A DNA stretch of 40,518 bases, taken from assembly GCA_020631035.1 (NCBI GenBank), contig JAHDIA010000003.1, forward strand, positions 1-40,518, written 5' to 3'. The notes under the pieces are model-generated. The model ran no database searches and had not been told where the DNA came from. It worked only from the letters and a program-made list of their open reading frames with translations. Source of the DNA: Chitinophagales bacterium (GTDB taxonomy: Bacteria > Bacteroidota > Bacteroidia > Chitinophagales > UBA2359). Shown here one piece after another: positions 24,480 to 31,604 of this stretch (within the stretch, counting starts at the first letter, position 1; each line of letters begins with the position of its first letter). A program made the position numbers and the translations under genes.

Positions 24480-24731
24480 TTATTTTTCTTCTTCCCAAAA
24501 ACGCTCTTTGCCAACATAATTATCAATCTGTTCTCTGTGCCGATTGGTACGGCTCATTCCTTCAAGCAATTCATCAAGTGTTGGAGACTTGGGTTTTTCC
24601 TTGATAACAAAACCGCCCGATTCTTCTATCAACTGATATTCTTTATCAATATCAATATCATATTTTGTAACAATCAGCTTGGGTACAATCATACCAACAC
24701 TGTTTCCCCATTTCTTAAATTTAACAGTCAT
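24480..24731 (-). CDS. mazE: MazE-type antitoxin
   Basis: 83 residues: an AbrB/MazE N-terminal domain (VKFKKWGNSVGMIVPKLIV, then EYQLIEESGGFVIKEK) and a C-terminal tail that would wrap the toxin (LDELLEGMSRTNRH...). The KWGNSxG motif is diagnostic. The protein binds its own promoter; a perfect palindrome TTATAC-N3-GTATAA at 24756-24770 lies 24 bp upstream of the start and is the likely operator. Confidence 0.9.
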   Translation of the reverse strand: MTVKFKKWGNSVGMIVPKLIVTKYDIDIDKEYQLIEESGGFVIKEKPKSPTLDELLEGMSRTNRHREQIDNYVGKERFWEEEK

Positions 24732-24755
24732 ATTTCAGCTATTGATTTATCATAA

Positions 24756-24770
24756 TTATACTTTGTATAA
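24756..24770. promoter_or_regulatory. Probable MazE operator
   Basis: TTATAC-TTT-GTATAA is a perfect 6-bp-arm palindrome in the mazE promoter region, suited to a dimeric AbrB-fold autoregulator. Confidence 0.6.
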
Positions 24771-24828
24771 CTCACTTTTGCAAATTATATTTTCTCTTTC
24801 TTCACAAAGCAGTAGATAATGAGCAAGA

Positions 24829-24851
24829 GAAAAACGGCACTAAGTGCCGTT
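24829..24851 (-). terminator. Intrinsic terminator after the DUF2958 gene
   Basis: On the minus strand AACGGCAC, a 3-nt loop, and GTGCCGTT form a perfect 8-bp stem followed by a short T-run, a few bases beyond the DUF2958 stop at 24859. It separates this gene from mazEF. Confidence 0.8.
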
Positions 24852-24858
24852 CCCTGCT

Positions 24859-25161
24859 TTATGTTGGTAATTTGAGTTTTGAAAAAGATGTAGGCTCAAA
24901 ATGCAAGTCTCGTTCGATTCCAAGATTCAAGCTCTTGGTTCGTAAACTTTTGAGGTCTGCTAATGAGAAGCTCCCCCACTCTGAAAAATACCCAACAACA
25001 TAGCCAAAGAATATTCCAGTTTCAGGATCATACTCAGTGGCATACCAAGTCCAGTAGCCTTCTGGTAAAAAGTATTTGGCAATTACCAATGGATCGTCTT
25101 TGTCACATTGACAGCCAACATCAGCAAATTGTTTGAGAAGCGATGATGTAAGTAGTTTCAT
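24859..25161 (-). CDS. DUF2958 domain protein
   Basis: 100 residues. The family signature is clear: KLLTSSLLKQF, AKYFLPEGYWTWYATEYDPE, FFGYVVGYFSEWGSFSLADL, and IERDLHFEPTSFSKL. DUF2958 proteins are common on plasmids and conjugative elements of many phyla, often beside ardC-like genes; their function is unknown. The gene shares a 5' leader with the DUF7222-like gene (AATTGGTTTTATTTCTTAAC), pointing to common expression control. Confidence 0.88.
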   Translation of the reverse strand: MKLLTSSLLKQFADVGCQCDKDDPLVIAKYFLPEGYWTWYATEYDPETGIFFGYVVGYFSEWGSFSLADLKSLRTKSLNLGIERDLHFEPTSFSKLKLPT

Positions 25162-25357
25162 TTGAAAATGGGTTAAGAAATAAAACCAATTATTGGACTG
25201 ACTGAAACTGCCGACTTGTCAAGAATTTTTTTGTCTGCTCCCCTACTCTATTTTTTCAAAAATTTTCTTTACAAGGAAAAGGCTTTTTCAGTAATGGGTT
25301 TACAGTTTTATTCGCAAGCCATTTTCAAATTGCTTACATCAAGTAATCAAACATCTG
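25162..25357. other. Non-coding region upstream of the DUF2958 gene
   Basis: Contains the shared leader (25166-25190) and CTCCCCTACTCTA at 25238-25250, identical to 14420-14432. No gene seen. Confidence 0.4.
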
Positions 25358-25597
25358 ATGTTGGCAGATGATGTGATAAGACAGGTTGGTAATGCTCAAT
25401 ACTTAAATGAAGAAGATGCTGGACTAATGCCAACTGATATGATCTGGAACAGGTCAGGTGTTTGGTATGCTTGTGTGTTTTTCAGAGTGGGAGCAGCTTT
25501 TCAGACCACAAAAGACGAACTTGCTTTGAGCCTTCAATATTTATTCAATCAAAAAACAACCATACAGCAAAAGCTATATTTACTGTACAAAATGTAA
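25358..25597 (+). CDS. Possible small protein before the par locus
   Basis: A 79-codon frame starting at ATG 25358 (MLADDVIRQVGNAQYLNEED, then IWNRSGVWYACVFFRVGAAF). The first 65 residues have plausible protein composition, but the end (TIQQKLYLLYKM) runs into the 9-bp array, so the reading frame may be accidental there. No family recognised. Low confidence. Confidence 0.3.
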   Translation: MLADDVIRQVGNAQYLNEEDAGLMPTDMIWNRSGVWYACVFFRVGAAFQTTKDELALSLQYLFNQKTTIQQKLYLLYKM

Positions 25598-25785
25598 AAA
25601 CAGCAAATAATGTATAAGCAGTTTTAACAGAAAAAGCTACAAAAAATGTAAAAACTATATTTACAGTAAATGCTAACTTTGTATTAAAAACATTATTTGC
25701 TGTAAAAGTAATAAATAATATATATACAGCTATTGCATTAAAAACAGTTTTTGCTATATTTGCTGTAAATAATGTAAAAACAGCT
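25564..25785. repeat. 9-bp phased repeat array 2 (about 25 units), parA promoter side
   Basis: About 25 contiguous 9-mers hold phase over 222 bp, ending one base before the parA ATG. Examples in order: acagcaaaa, gctatattt, actgtacaa, aatgtaaaa, acagcaaat, ... gctgtaaaa, ... acagttttt, gctatattt, gctgtaaat, aatgtaaaa. Consensus is near RCWGTAAAW. This position, covering the par promoter, is that of an operator/centromere bound by the small par protein. Confidence 0.8.
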
Positions 25786-25786
25786 T

Positions 25787-26461
25787 ATGGCAGCAAAAGT
25801 AATATCTGTGGCAAACATCAAGGGGGGAGTTTCCAAGACTTCTACTGGAATCTTTTTAGCTACGGCATTAGCCCACGATGACAGAAAAGTATTGTACTTG
25901 GATTGTGACAGTCAAGAAAGTGCAACCGAGTTTAGGACATTTGAAAAACAAACTGATTATGCCGAGACCCCCGAACCTTACAGAATCAGAAAGACAGACC
26001 CAACATTTTTATACGACTTGATTGAGGATATGAAAGCCAATCACGATGTAATATTTGTTGATCTTCCCCGACTGACGCACGGCAAAGAGGACAAAACCAT
26101 TGCAATGATCTTGGCTTTATGTGATTACATCTTGATTCCCATTAAGTCGGGTGAACTCGACAATATGAGTACAGCACGATTTGTTGAGATCATCAAAAAG
26201 ATTGCAGACCACAAAAAAGAGAGGGGGATTGATTACCTCTACGCTGGATTTGGCAGTATGACAGGCAAGCGACCCAGCGATGACAAGGCAGCAAAGGAAT
26301 TTATGGAGACATTGGAAATTCCAATCTTGGAAAATGATATGAAGGACTTAAAAGAGTTCTCACGTTCCTATACCTTTGAGAGCTTGTTAAATATAGGGAA
26401 AGCAGAAAAACAACGCTTTGAACCCTTTTACAAAGAAGTAGTAACCTTTTTTAATCTTTAA
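25787..26461 (+). CDS. parA: ParA-family partition ATPase
   Basis: 224 residues starting MAAKVISVANIKGGVSKTST. The deviant Walker A is KGGVSKT, with Ser16 where most family members have Gly. Walker A' is LYLDCDSQESATEF and Walker B is VIFVDLPRL. The length matches small type Ib ParA proteins, which lack an N-terminal helix-turn-helix and work with a tiny RHH-type partner. ParA forms ATP-dependent gradients on the nucleoid that carry plasmid copies apart. Its ATG lies directly at the end of the 9-bp array, and the partner gene starts 5 bp after its stop. Confidence 0.92.
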   Translation: MAAKVISVANIKGGVSKTSTGIFLATALAHDDRKVLYLDCDSQESATEFRTFEKQTDYAETPEPYRIRKTDPTFLYDLIEDMKANHDVIFVDLPRLTHGKEDKTIAMILALCDYILIPIKSGELDNMSTARFVEIIKKIADHKKERGIDYLYAGFGSMTGKRPSDDKAAKEFMETLEIPILENDMKDLKEFSRSYTFESLLNIGKAEKQRFEPFYKEVVTFFNL

Positions 26462-26465
26462 CAAT

Positions 26466-26732
26466 ATGGCAAAACAAAGAACACGCTTTACAGGCAATAA
26501 ATTAGATAAAAAGGAGGCAGAAGCCTTAGCAGAAGATATACTCGGCACAGAAAAAGAGCCTTCAAAAGAGAAGCCAAAGAAAACCAAGAAAAAACAGGCA
26601 GAGACAGCAAAAAGCAAAAAGAAGTTTCTGTATGTGAGTGAGGAAATACACAAGATGGCAAAACAAAAGGCGATTATGAATGATTTTAAAACGCTTCAAT
26701 CATACATCGAACACTTGATAGAAAAAGGCTGA
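26466..26732 (+). CDS. Small ParB-equivalent (ParG/omega-like, RHH candidate)
   Basis: 88 residues: a highly charged, probably disordered N-terminus (KPKKTKKKQAETAKSKKK) and a C-terminal KFLYVSEEIHKMAKQKAIM...TLQSYIEHLIEKG, which fits a ribbon-helix-helix domain (one strand, two helices). The same architecture is seen in ParG and omega proteins, where the tail stimulates ParA and the RHH dimers bind tandem short repeats. Flanked on both sides by 9-bp arrays, which would be its binding sites. The RHH assignment is from pattern only. Confidence 0.75.
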   Translation: MAKQRTRFTGNKLDKKEAEALAEDILGTEKEPSKEKPKKTKKKQAETAKSKKKFLYVSEEIHKMAKQKAIMNDFKTLQSYIEHLIEKG

Positions 26733-26733
26733 T

Positions 26734-26805
26734 ACAGTTTTTACAGCATATACTATATTTACAGTAAAAACAGCAAATACATTTTTTACAGTATTTACAG
26801 CAAAG
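26734..26805. repeat. 9-bp phased repeat array 3 (eight units), after the par genes
   Basis: Starts two bases after the stop codon: acagttttt, acagcatat, actatattt, acagtaaaa, acagcaaat, acatttttt, acagtattt, acagcaaag. These units are the most regular of the four arrays. Confidence 0.8.
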
Positions 26806-26911
26806 TGTCAGACTTGATTAAAAAGCGAAAATCAAAACAAGCTCATAAAACGCCCTTAAAACGCTTCAAATTTTTCAGACGATAAGCATAGGCTTTTTCT
26901 AAAAAGTGCGC
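26806..26911. other. Short non-coding gap after array 3
   Basis: Nothing recognised beyond simple AT-rich sequence. Confidence 0.3.
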
Positions 26912-27133
26912 TTAAATCGAAAATATGGGGCTTCTACGGCTGTATTTTTCTATACAATCCAAGTGATGAATCCAAAAGGGGTTCAAATATCTTAAATTTG
27001 TGTATTGGTATTGGCTGTAAAAATACTTTGGTAAATGTCTATTGGCAAAAGCCATATTGCGATACTTTGCAATGGGTTTTGTCAGTTGTCCTTTGGCTTT
27101 TGTGTGGTGGACTTGTACAAAAAGGCTTACCAA
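26912..27133 (-). CDS. Possible small gene or gene remnant downstream of ardC
   Basis: The minus-strand frame reads LVSLFVQVHHTKAKGQLTKP and ...MAFANRHLPKYFYSQYQY..., with protein-like composition. It stays open upstream past the TTG at 27133 (EEPLQAYHFID) into the end of ardC in another frame, with no ATG near. It may be a short gene with a TTG start, or the remnant of a gene fused out of frame. No family recognised. Confidence 0.35.
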   Translation of the reverse strand: MVSLFVQVHHTKAKGQLTKPIAKYRNMAFANRHLPKYFYSQYQYTNLRYLNPFWIHHLDCIEKYSRRSPIFSI

Positions 27134-27177
27134 ATCAATGAAATGATAAGCCTGTAATGGTTCTTCTGTGTTCTTGG

Positions 27178-28293
27178 TTATGCTACAACCGATGTGCGCT
27201 CCATAATGTAGTCAGCAGCCTTTTGAGCTTGTTTGAAAGCAGAAAAAATGTAACGAGGGTTTTCCTCCAATGCTTTGAGCCAGCCTTTGAGATAAGCTGC
27301 GGAGTTGGTGATGGTTTTCTCATAGCCCAATTCAGCACAAATGAAAGCAGCCCCCAATTCAGCATACAGCTCTTCTCTTGCATAACTCTTTGAGCCAAAT
27401 CTTCCAGTCTGTTTGCGGTTCAATCGGCTTGGGTGTCCTGTCCAATGGCAGAGTTCGTGTAAAGCAGTTGAGTAAAACTCGTCCATTCCAGCAGTAAATT
27501 GTTCACGCAAAGGCAAGGTGATGGAATCAGAAGTAGGGGTATAAAAAGCCCTATTACAAGATTTTATCTCAATTTTTGCTCCTGAATCATTGAGTACTTG
27601 CTCTGCTCTTTGGTGTTGTTCTACTTGTGGCAATGGTTCTCTTTCCTCATACTTGTACCATTCTTCGGGCAAGCCTTCTGTTTGAAAAACATTGAATACT
27701 CTGTAACGTTTGAGCATTGGAATAAACTGAATATCCTTTGCGTTGATCTCTGCCTCACTCATTGTTTTCACTTCATCACTGGTGTAATACTTGCGGTTTT
27801 TATCCACGATGAGCGGCTTGAAAAAGTAAATTGGGCTTGATTTTTCTCCACGTTTCACATTTCCCCCTTGTTCCTTTGCCTGTTTGAATGTCAGCCAAGC
27901 ATTTTTGGGATAGTTTTTCATATCACCAAAGAAGCTAAGAAGCACTTTGTTGATGCCAGTATAAGGCTTGTCAGTTGTGATGTTTCGGCAGGGTAAGCCA
28001 TCAGTTGCCAATGAGATCCACGGTTTTACATAATTCAGTTTTTGATGTGTTTCCAGTAATTCAATGATGTTCTTGGCGACTTCTAAGTACAATTCATTTT
28101 GCACTTCTTTGGCTGTTTTCCTCTTTTTGGTAGCCATAAAATTATTCGGGTTTGTGTGTTCAGCATCGGTTAATAAGTCAAAGAATCCAGAAGCAGAACA
28201 CAGATTAAAAAATGTTTTTAGGTTCGGTGTTCCGTCCTTCTTTTTTGCTTTTACTGAAATCTTGGCAGTTGTCAAGTGGTCGGTGAATGTCAT
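27178..28293 (-). CDS. ardC: ArdC-like antirestriction protein with zincin metallopeptidase domain
   Basis: From the ATG at 28293 the protein has ~371 residues. The classical ArdC start (MATKKRKTAKEVQNELYLEV) is at 28137. An N-terminal ssDNA-binding ArdC domain (WISLATDGLPCRNITTDKPY, NAWLTFKQAKEQGG, VKRGEKSSPIYFF) is followed by a zincin domain with HELCHWTGH and a later YAREELYAELGAAF. ArdC protects incoming single strands; the peptidase role is unproven. I favour 28293 because the sequence before it resembles the leaders of the DUF2958 and DUF7222-like genes and the 52 extra residues look coding. Confidence 0.85.
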   Translation of the reverse strand: MTFTDHLTTAKISVKAKKKDGTPNLKTFFNLCSASGFFDLLTDAEHTNPNNFMATKKRKTAKEVQNELYLEVAKNIIELLETHQKLNYVKPWISLATDGLPCRNITTDKPYTGINKVLLSFFGDMKNYPKNAWLTFKQAKEQGGNVKRGEKSSPIYFFKPLIVDKNRKYYTSDEVKTMSEAEINAKDIQFIPMLKRYRVFNVFQTEGLPEEWYKYEEREPLPQVEQHQRAEQVLNDSGAKIEIKSCNRAFYTPTSDSITLPLREQFTAGMDEFYSTALHELCHWTGHPSRLNRKQTGRFGSKSYAREELYAELGAAFICAELGYEKTITNSAAYLKGWLKALEENPRYIFSAFKQAQKAADYIMERTSVVA

Positions 28294-28315
28294 TGGAAAA
28301 GGGATTAGAGAATGA

Positions 28316-28342
28316 AAGGGCAGGGAGTTGTGCCTTGCCCTT
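28316..28342. promoter_or_regulatory. Hairpin in the ardC leader
   Basis: AAGGGCA (28316-28322) pairs perfectly with TGCCCTT (28336-28342), about 23 bp upstream of the ardC start. Possible attenuator or translational control element. Confidence 0.45.
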
Positions 28343-28493
28343 GTAATTGTTGGATTGGGCAAAAACGGCTGCGGTCAAACGAAGTGAAGGAGGAATTGGA
28401 GAGGAGCGACAAGCATTCCTTGACCGAGTAAAGCCATTTTTGCGTATTGAGAAAAAAGATTGACAAGCGAAGAAAAAAGGGTATCTTTGGAGT

Positions 28494-28552
28494 ACAACTG
28501 TGAAGCGGAAACAGGCTCTGCTGAGGAGCAACCTGCGAGGAATAACAGTTGT
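28494..28552. other. Nested inverted repeat, candidate structured RNA
   Basis: ACAACTGT (28494-28501) pairs with ACAGTTGT (28545-28552), inside it CAGG (28512-28515) with CCTG (28532-28535), and innermost CTC with GAG. The three tiers share an axis, suggesting a folded RNA or cruciform between ardC and the iterons. The surrounding 28363-28740 holds no convincing gene. Confidence 0.45.
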
Positions 28553-28749
28553 CGAGGGAGATAATCTCTGAGAGCCGTTTCAGTTGATGGAGCGGTTTTT
28601 CTTTTACCCAAACACTTTGAATTACAAAGTTGCGCAAGAATCAAAAACAGGACAAGCCACATCTTCCTCTGGCTTATGCCTTCCAAAACCTAAAGACAAA
28701 AATTCAAATCATAAAACAAGAGCGAAGCGAAAAATTAAATCTCAAAAAA

Positions 28750-28797
28750 AACAACAACAAAACTGAATTTTCAATTCAGTCTCCTTTTGTTGTTGTT
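28750..28797. terminator. Strong hairpin upstream of the iterons
   Basis: AACAACAACAAAA pairs with TTTTGTTGTTGTT, and inside it ACTGAATT with AATTCAGT around a 3-nt loop (bulge CTCC on one side). This may terminate transcription entering the origin or form a structure in it. Confidence 0.6.
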
Positions 28798-28868
28798 ACA
28801 TATTTAATATTACATATTAAGTATTAAGGTGCTTAAAAGCCTTATAAATAAAGGGTTTTGCCTTCTCT

Positions 28869-29092
28869 AAGGCGAGTAAATGTTACTCTAAGGCGAGTAA
28901 ATGTTACTTTAAGGCGAGTAAATGTTACTCTAAGGCGAGTAAATGTTACTCTAAGGCGAGTAAATGTTACCATTAAGGCGAGTAAATGTTACTAAGGCGA
29001 GTAAATGTTACCATTAAGGCGAGTAAATGTTACCACGTTTTTTAATGAAAAAAATAATTAAGGCGAGTAAATATTACCATTAAGGCGAGTTG
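28869..29092. repeat. Iteron array 1 (nine full and one partial copy), probable origin
   Basis: TAAGGCGAGTAAATGTTAC repeats at about 28869, 28890, 28911, 28932, 28953, 28975, 28994, 29016 and 29059 (the last with ATATTAC). A truncated copy at 29081 overlaps the rep promoter. Spacing is mostly 21-22 bp, two helical turns, as expected for Rep-bound iterons. It is followed directly by the initiator gene. Confidence 0.92.
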
Positions 29093-29120
29093 AAAAATTG
29101 ACATACTCTCCTTATTTTTG
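29089..29120 (+). promoter_or_regulatory. rep promoter overlapping the last iteron
   Basis: GTTG at 29089-29092 and TATTTTTG at 29113-29120 with a 20-bp spacer fit the Bacteroidota promoter. The -33 element lies in the truncated tenth iteron, so Rep binding should repress its own gene. Confidence 0.6.
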
Positions 29121-29127
29121 TAGTATT

Positions 29128-30540
29128 ATGATAGATTATAGCAAAATGACAAAAGAGGAGAGGCAGTTGGTAACAGTCCATTTGGCAAATAAAGTTATAG
29201 AAGGTTCAAGGCATATTAATATTTTGTCAGAGTTGTTTCTGTATTTTGTGATGGGAGAAATAGATTCAGATGCACGTTATCCATATCGCATTGTTACAAC
29301 TCGAAAAAAGTATGCTAAATTTCGAGGTCTGCCCAATGGTAAATTTAAATTTATTCGAAAACAGATAGATAGGATAATTGAGGATTTAAACGCAAATCCG
29401 CTTAAAGCCTATGACGATGAAGCAGAGGAATATGATGTACTTAATTGGGTTACTTCGATAAATTTGAGGAAAGATAAAATATATGTAAACTTAACACCAG
29501 AGGTAGGAGCGTTTCTGCTCTATAAAAAAGGGCAATCATTTACAAAGGTTTTACAAGATATAAGTGGATTTAAGAGTACAGGAACAGTTGCTATTAAAGA
29601 GATGATAGAAATTGACTTGTATAATAAATGGAAAAAATTAAAAATAGACCCTGAAAAAAAATTACCATACATAGATAAAGAAATTAGTGATATAAAATTT
29701 AAAGCGGGTATAGAAAGTAGTTATAAAAATTTAAGTGACTTTAAACGTTTTTTCTTGGATAGAGCTTGTAATGAGCTAAAAGACTTAAACTTTCCTATTC
29801 AATTTGAATATGATATGCTTAGTGAAGATGGGGAAATTTTAGAAACTGGGCGTAGAGGAGCAACACAAGTACGGTTTTACATTATAGATAAGCGAGAGGA
29901 AATGTTAGAAAAATGGGAGACAGATAAAGAACAACAAACAACTGTTGATGAAGTAATAGACGCAGCCAAACAAGAACACCAACAAAACTATAAAAAACAG
30001 TATCAATATTTAACAGGGTGGGGGATAGGTGAAGAAAAAGTTTATGACTTGATTGAAGAAAAAGGCATTGAAAAAATCCAACAAGCAATAGATGTGGTTC
30101 AAAGTACCCCAAATGTGAAAAATCCATCAGGCTTATTCTTAAAAGCATTACAGGGAGACTGGCAGACAGCACAACAAAAAGACCAAGAGAAAAAGCGGGA
30201 AGCTCGACAAAAAAACAAGGCACGAGTTGAGGCAGAAAAGCAAAAAGAAGCAGCAGAGAAGGCACGAAAAAGAGCTTATTATGAAGAACGCAAAGCCATT
30301 TGTGACAAATTGCTCACAGAGGAAAAAGGCTTAGAGTATTTTTATGAAAAAGCCAAAAACTATATAACAAGAACATTTTTACATTTCCATTTAGATAAAA
30401 CACCAGAACAAGTTTATCACAATGGGGGTATGACACTTGCTCAAATGATTTATGCCATAGAACAAGAATACCCTCAAAGTTTTGAGGAACTTCACGCCAA
30501 GTGTCCTGATTTAGTGGTACACTTTGAATTGGTGGAGTGA
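29128..30540 (+). CDS. repB: Rep_3-family plasmid replication initiator
   Basis: About 470 residues starting MIDYSKMTKEERQLVTVHLA. The first ~270 residues show the tandem winged-helix Rep organisation: HLANKVIEGSRHINILSELF, TTRKKYAKFRGL, ITSINLRKDKIYVNLTPEVG, DFKRFFLDRACNEL. A charged coiled coil (~340-400, AEKQKEAAEKARKRAYYEER) and a C-terminal helical part follow. Rep binds iterons, opens the origin and recruits DnaB. It is longer than typical RepA/RepE-type initiators (~230-300 residues); the coiled-coil tail is the extra part. Flanked by iteron clusters on both sides. The upstream start at 29098 lies within the promoter and is rejected. Confidence 0.88.
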   Translation: MIDYSKMTKEERQLVTVHLANKVIEGSRHINILSELFLYFVMGEIDSDARYPYRIVTTRKKYAKFRGLPNGKFKFIRKQIDRIIEDLNANPLKAYDDEAEEYDVLNWVTSINLRKDKIYVNLTPEVGAFLLYKKGQSFTKVLQDISGFKSTGTVAIKEMIEIDLYNKWKKLKIDPEKKLPYIDKEISDIKFKAGIESSYKNLSDFKRFFLDRACNELKDLNFPIQFEYDMLSEDGEILETGRRGATQVRFYIIDKREEMLEKWETDKEQQTTVDEVIDAAKQEHQQNYKKQYQYLTGWGIGEEKVYDLIEEKGIEKIQQAIDVVQSTPNVKNPSGLFLKALQGDWQTAQQKDQEKKREARQKNKARVEAEKQKEAAEKARKRAYYEERKAICDKLLTEEKGLEYFYEKAKNYITRTFLHFHLDKTPEQVYHNGGMTLAQMIYAIEQEYPQSFEELHAKCPDLVVHFELVE

Positions 30541-30760
30541 TCTTACTTGAAAATAAGTTACATTAAGGCGAGTAAATGTTACCAATTAAGGAGGGAGTCA
30601 TTGACCGCTACCTAAAATCATAGGAAAATAAGGCGGGAATCAATCACCAATAAGGCGGGAATCATTGACCACTATCCAAATCACGGGTTTTCTAAACAAA
30701 CAATCACAGGAAAATAAGGCGGGAATCGTTCACCGAGTAAGGCGAGTAAATATTACCGTT
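30541..30760. repeat. Iteron cluster 2, two sequence classes
   Basis: After the rep stop there are copies of the origin iteron at 30563 and 30738 (TAAGGCGAGTAAATRTTACC) and a related second class at 30630, 30651 and 30716 (TAAGGCGGGAATCATTGACC-like), plus a degenerate one at 30585. The two classes share TAAGGCGRG but differ in the second half, so they may bind Rep with different strength or mark a copy-number control site. Confidence 0.75.
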
Positions 30761-30762
30761 GG

Positions 30763-30780
30763 GCAAAGTATGTGCTTTGC
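30763..30780. repeat. Perfect hairpin after iteron cluster 2
   Basis: GCAAAG-TATGTG-CTTTGC, 6-bp arms, immediately downstream of the last iteron. Could be a terminator or a single-strand initiation structure. Confidence 0.45.
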
Positions 30781-30820
30781 ATCGTGAATTGATGTTGGTT
30801 CTGATAAAGGGTAGGGAATA

Positions 30821-30857
30821 GGTTTTTTTAAGGCATAGTGCGAGAAAGATGATCTCC
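30821..30857. repeat. Dispersed box, copy 3
   Basis: GGTTTTTTTA, AGGCAT (30831-30836), 6-bp gap, AGAAAGAT (30843-30850), GATCTCC. It abuts array 4, so box plus array forms a ~100-bp unit that is an inverted copy of 1235-1330. Confidence 0.55.
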
Positions 30858-30863
30858 TTTGAT

Positions 30864-30926
30864 ATAGTATTTGCTGTAAAAACTGTTTTTACTGTATAAA
30901 CATTAAATGCTGTAAATAATGTATTT
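30864..30926. repeat. 9-bp phased repeat array 4 (seven units)
   Basis: atagtattt, gctgtaaaa, actgttttt, actgtataa, acattaaat, gctgtaaat, aatgtattt in exact phase, between the replicon and the small gene at 30941. Confidence 0.75.
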
Positions 30927-30940
30927 TTCAGAATCAAAAA

Positions 30941-31177
30941 CTATAAAGATAAAAGCTCTTTGATTTCTTCTGTTTTATAAAGTAGCAAGCTATCTATTTG
31001 ATACAAAATTTCTAGGGTGTAATTGTCTAGCTCTTTTTGCCAATCAGGGCGATTGGGTGTTTCAGATACTCTTTCTGATTCTTGGTTGATTTTTTGCTCC
31101 AATGATAGTTTGAGTTCGTGCAAAAAATCAAGGGTTTGATGGGCTGGATTGTTGGCAGAGTGGGGGAGTGGGTACAT
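30941..31177 (-). CDS. Small hypothetical protein
   Basis: 78 residues, helical and acidic: SANNPAHQTLDFLHELKLSL, then DWQKELDNYTLEILYQIDSL. Composition and codon pattern look real, but no family is recognised. The ATG at 31177 is the first in frame; array 4 lies beyond its 3' end. Confidence 0.5.
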   Translation of the reverse strand: MYPLPHSANNPAHQTLDFLHELKLSLEQKINQESERVSETPNRPDWQKELDNYTLEILYQIDSLLLYKTEEIKELLSL

Positions 31178-31281
31178 AGGAGAATTGTATTCTTATGTTT
31201 TGACTGTGCAAGATAGTTCAAACAAAAAAAGGTGATAAGCTCCGAAGAACTTACCACCAATTGAGTTTTATGAGTCTTGTC

Positions 31282-31566
31282 TTATTCTTTGAAGTAAGAA
31301 GATAAGTAGATAAACTTGCCAATAGGGTATAAAGCTGTCTCTTGGACAATAGAAGGTATGTCAGTTGGCTTATAGTAATTTTGTAAATGAGCTTTGTAGT
31401 TTTCTATGACTTCTTGGATTGTGTTGCCTTCTGGAAATCCTAAAACAACAATCTCCTCGTTTTCGATGATGTTGTCTGCGCCGAGTTGAATTTGAGTAAA
31501 AGACGCTCCAAGAAATAAAGCGATGTATTTCTGCTTTTTGCTGTTGCCGAATGGAATTTTTGCCAT
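31282..31566 (-). CDS. Small hypothetical protein
   Basis: 94 residues: MAKIPFGNSKKQKYIALFLG, SFTQIQLGADNIIENEEIVV, and a C-terminal ETALYPIGKFIYLSSYFKE. Looks like a small alpha/beta protein. I do not recognise it. It shares orientation with the 30941 gene, 104 bp away, and may be co-transcribed. Confidence 0.55.
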   Translation of the reverse strand: MAKIPFGNSKKQKYIALFLGASFTQIQLGADNIIENEEIVVLGFPEGNTIQEVIENYKAHLQNYYKPTDIPSIVQETALYPIGKFIYLSSYFKE

Positions 31567-31604
31567 TTGAAAAAAATTAAAAATAAAGTAAGAAGTTTCG
31601 ACCT

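Noticed and set aside
28584-28827. Small plus-strand genes upstream of the iterons
   Set aside because: Lys/Gln-rich low-complexity frames overlapping a strong hairpin, with no start-site support.
28869-29092. CRISPR array
   Set aside because: The 21-22 bp periodic repeats have almost no spacer sequence (2-4 bp) and lie directly before a replication initiator, so they are iterons.
30704-30937. Minus-strand gene
   Set aside because: It is the translation of array 4, the box and an iteron; the same pseudo-peptide rhythm occurs in the other arrays.
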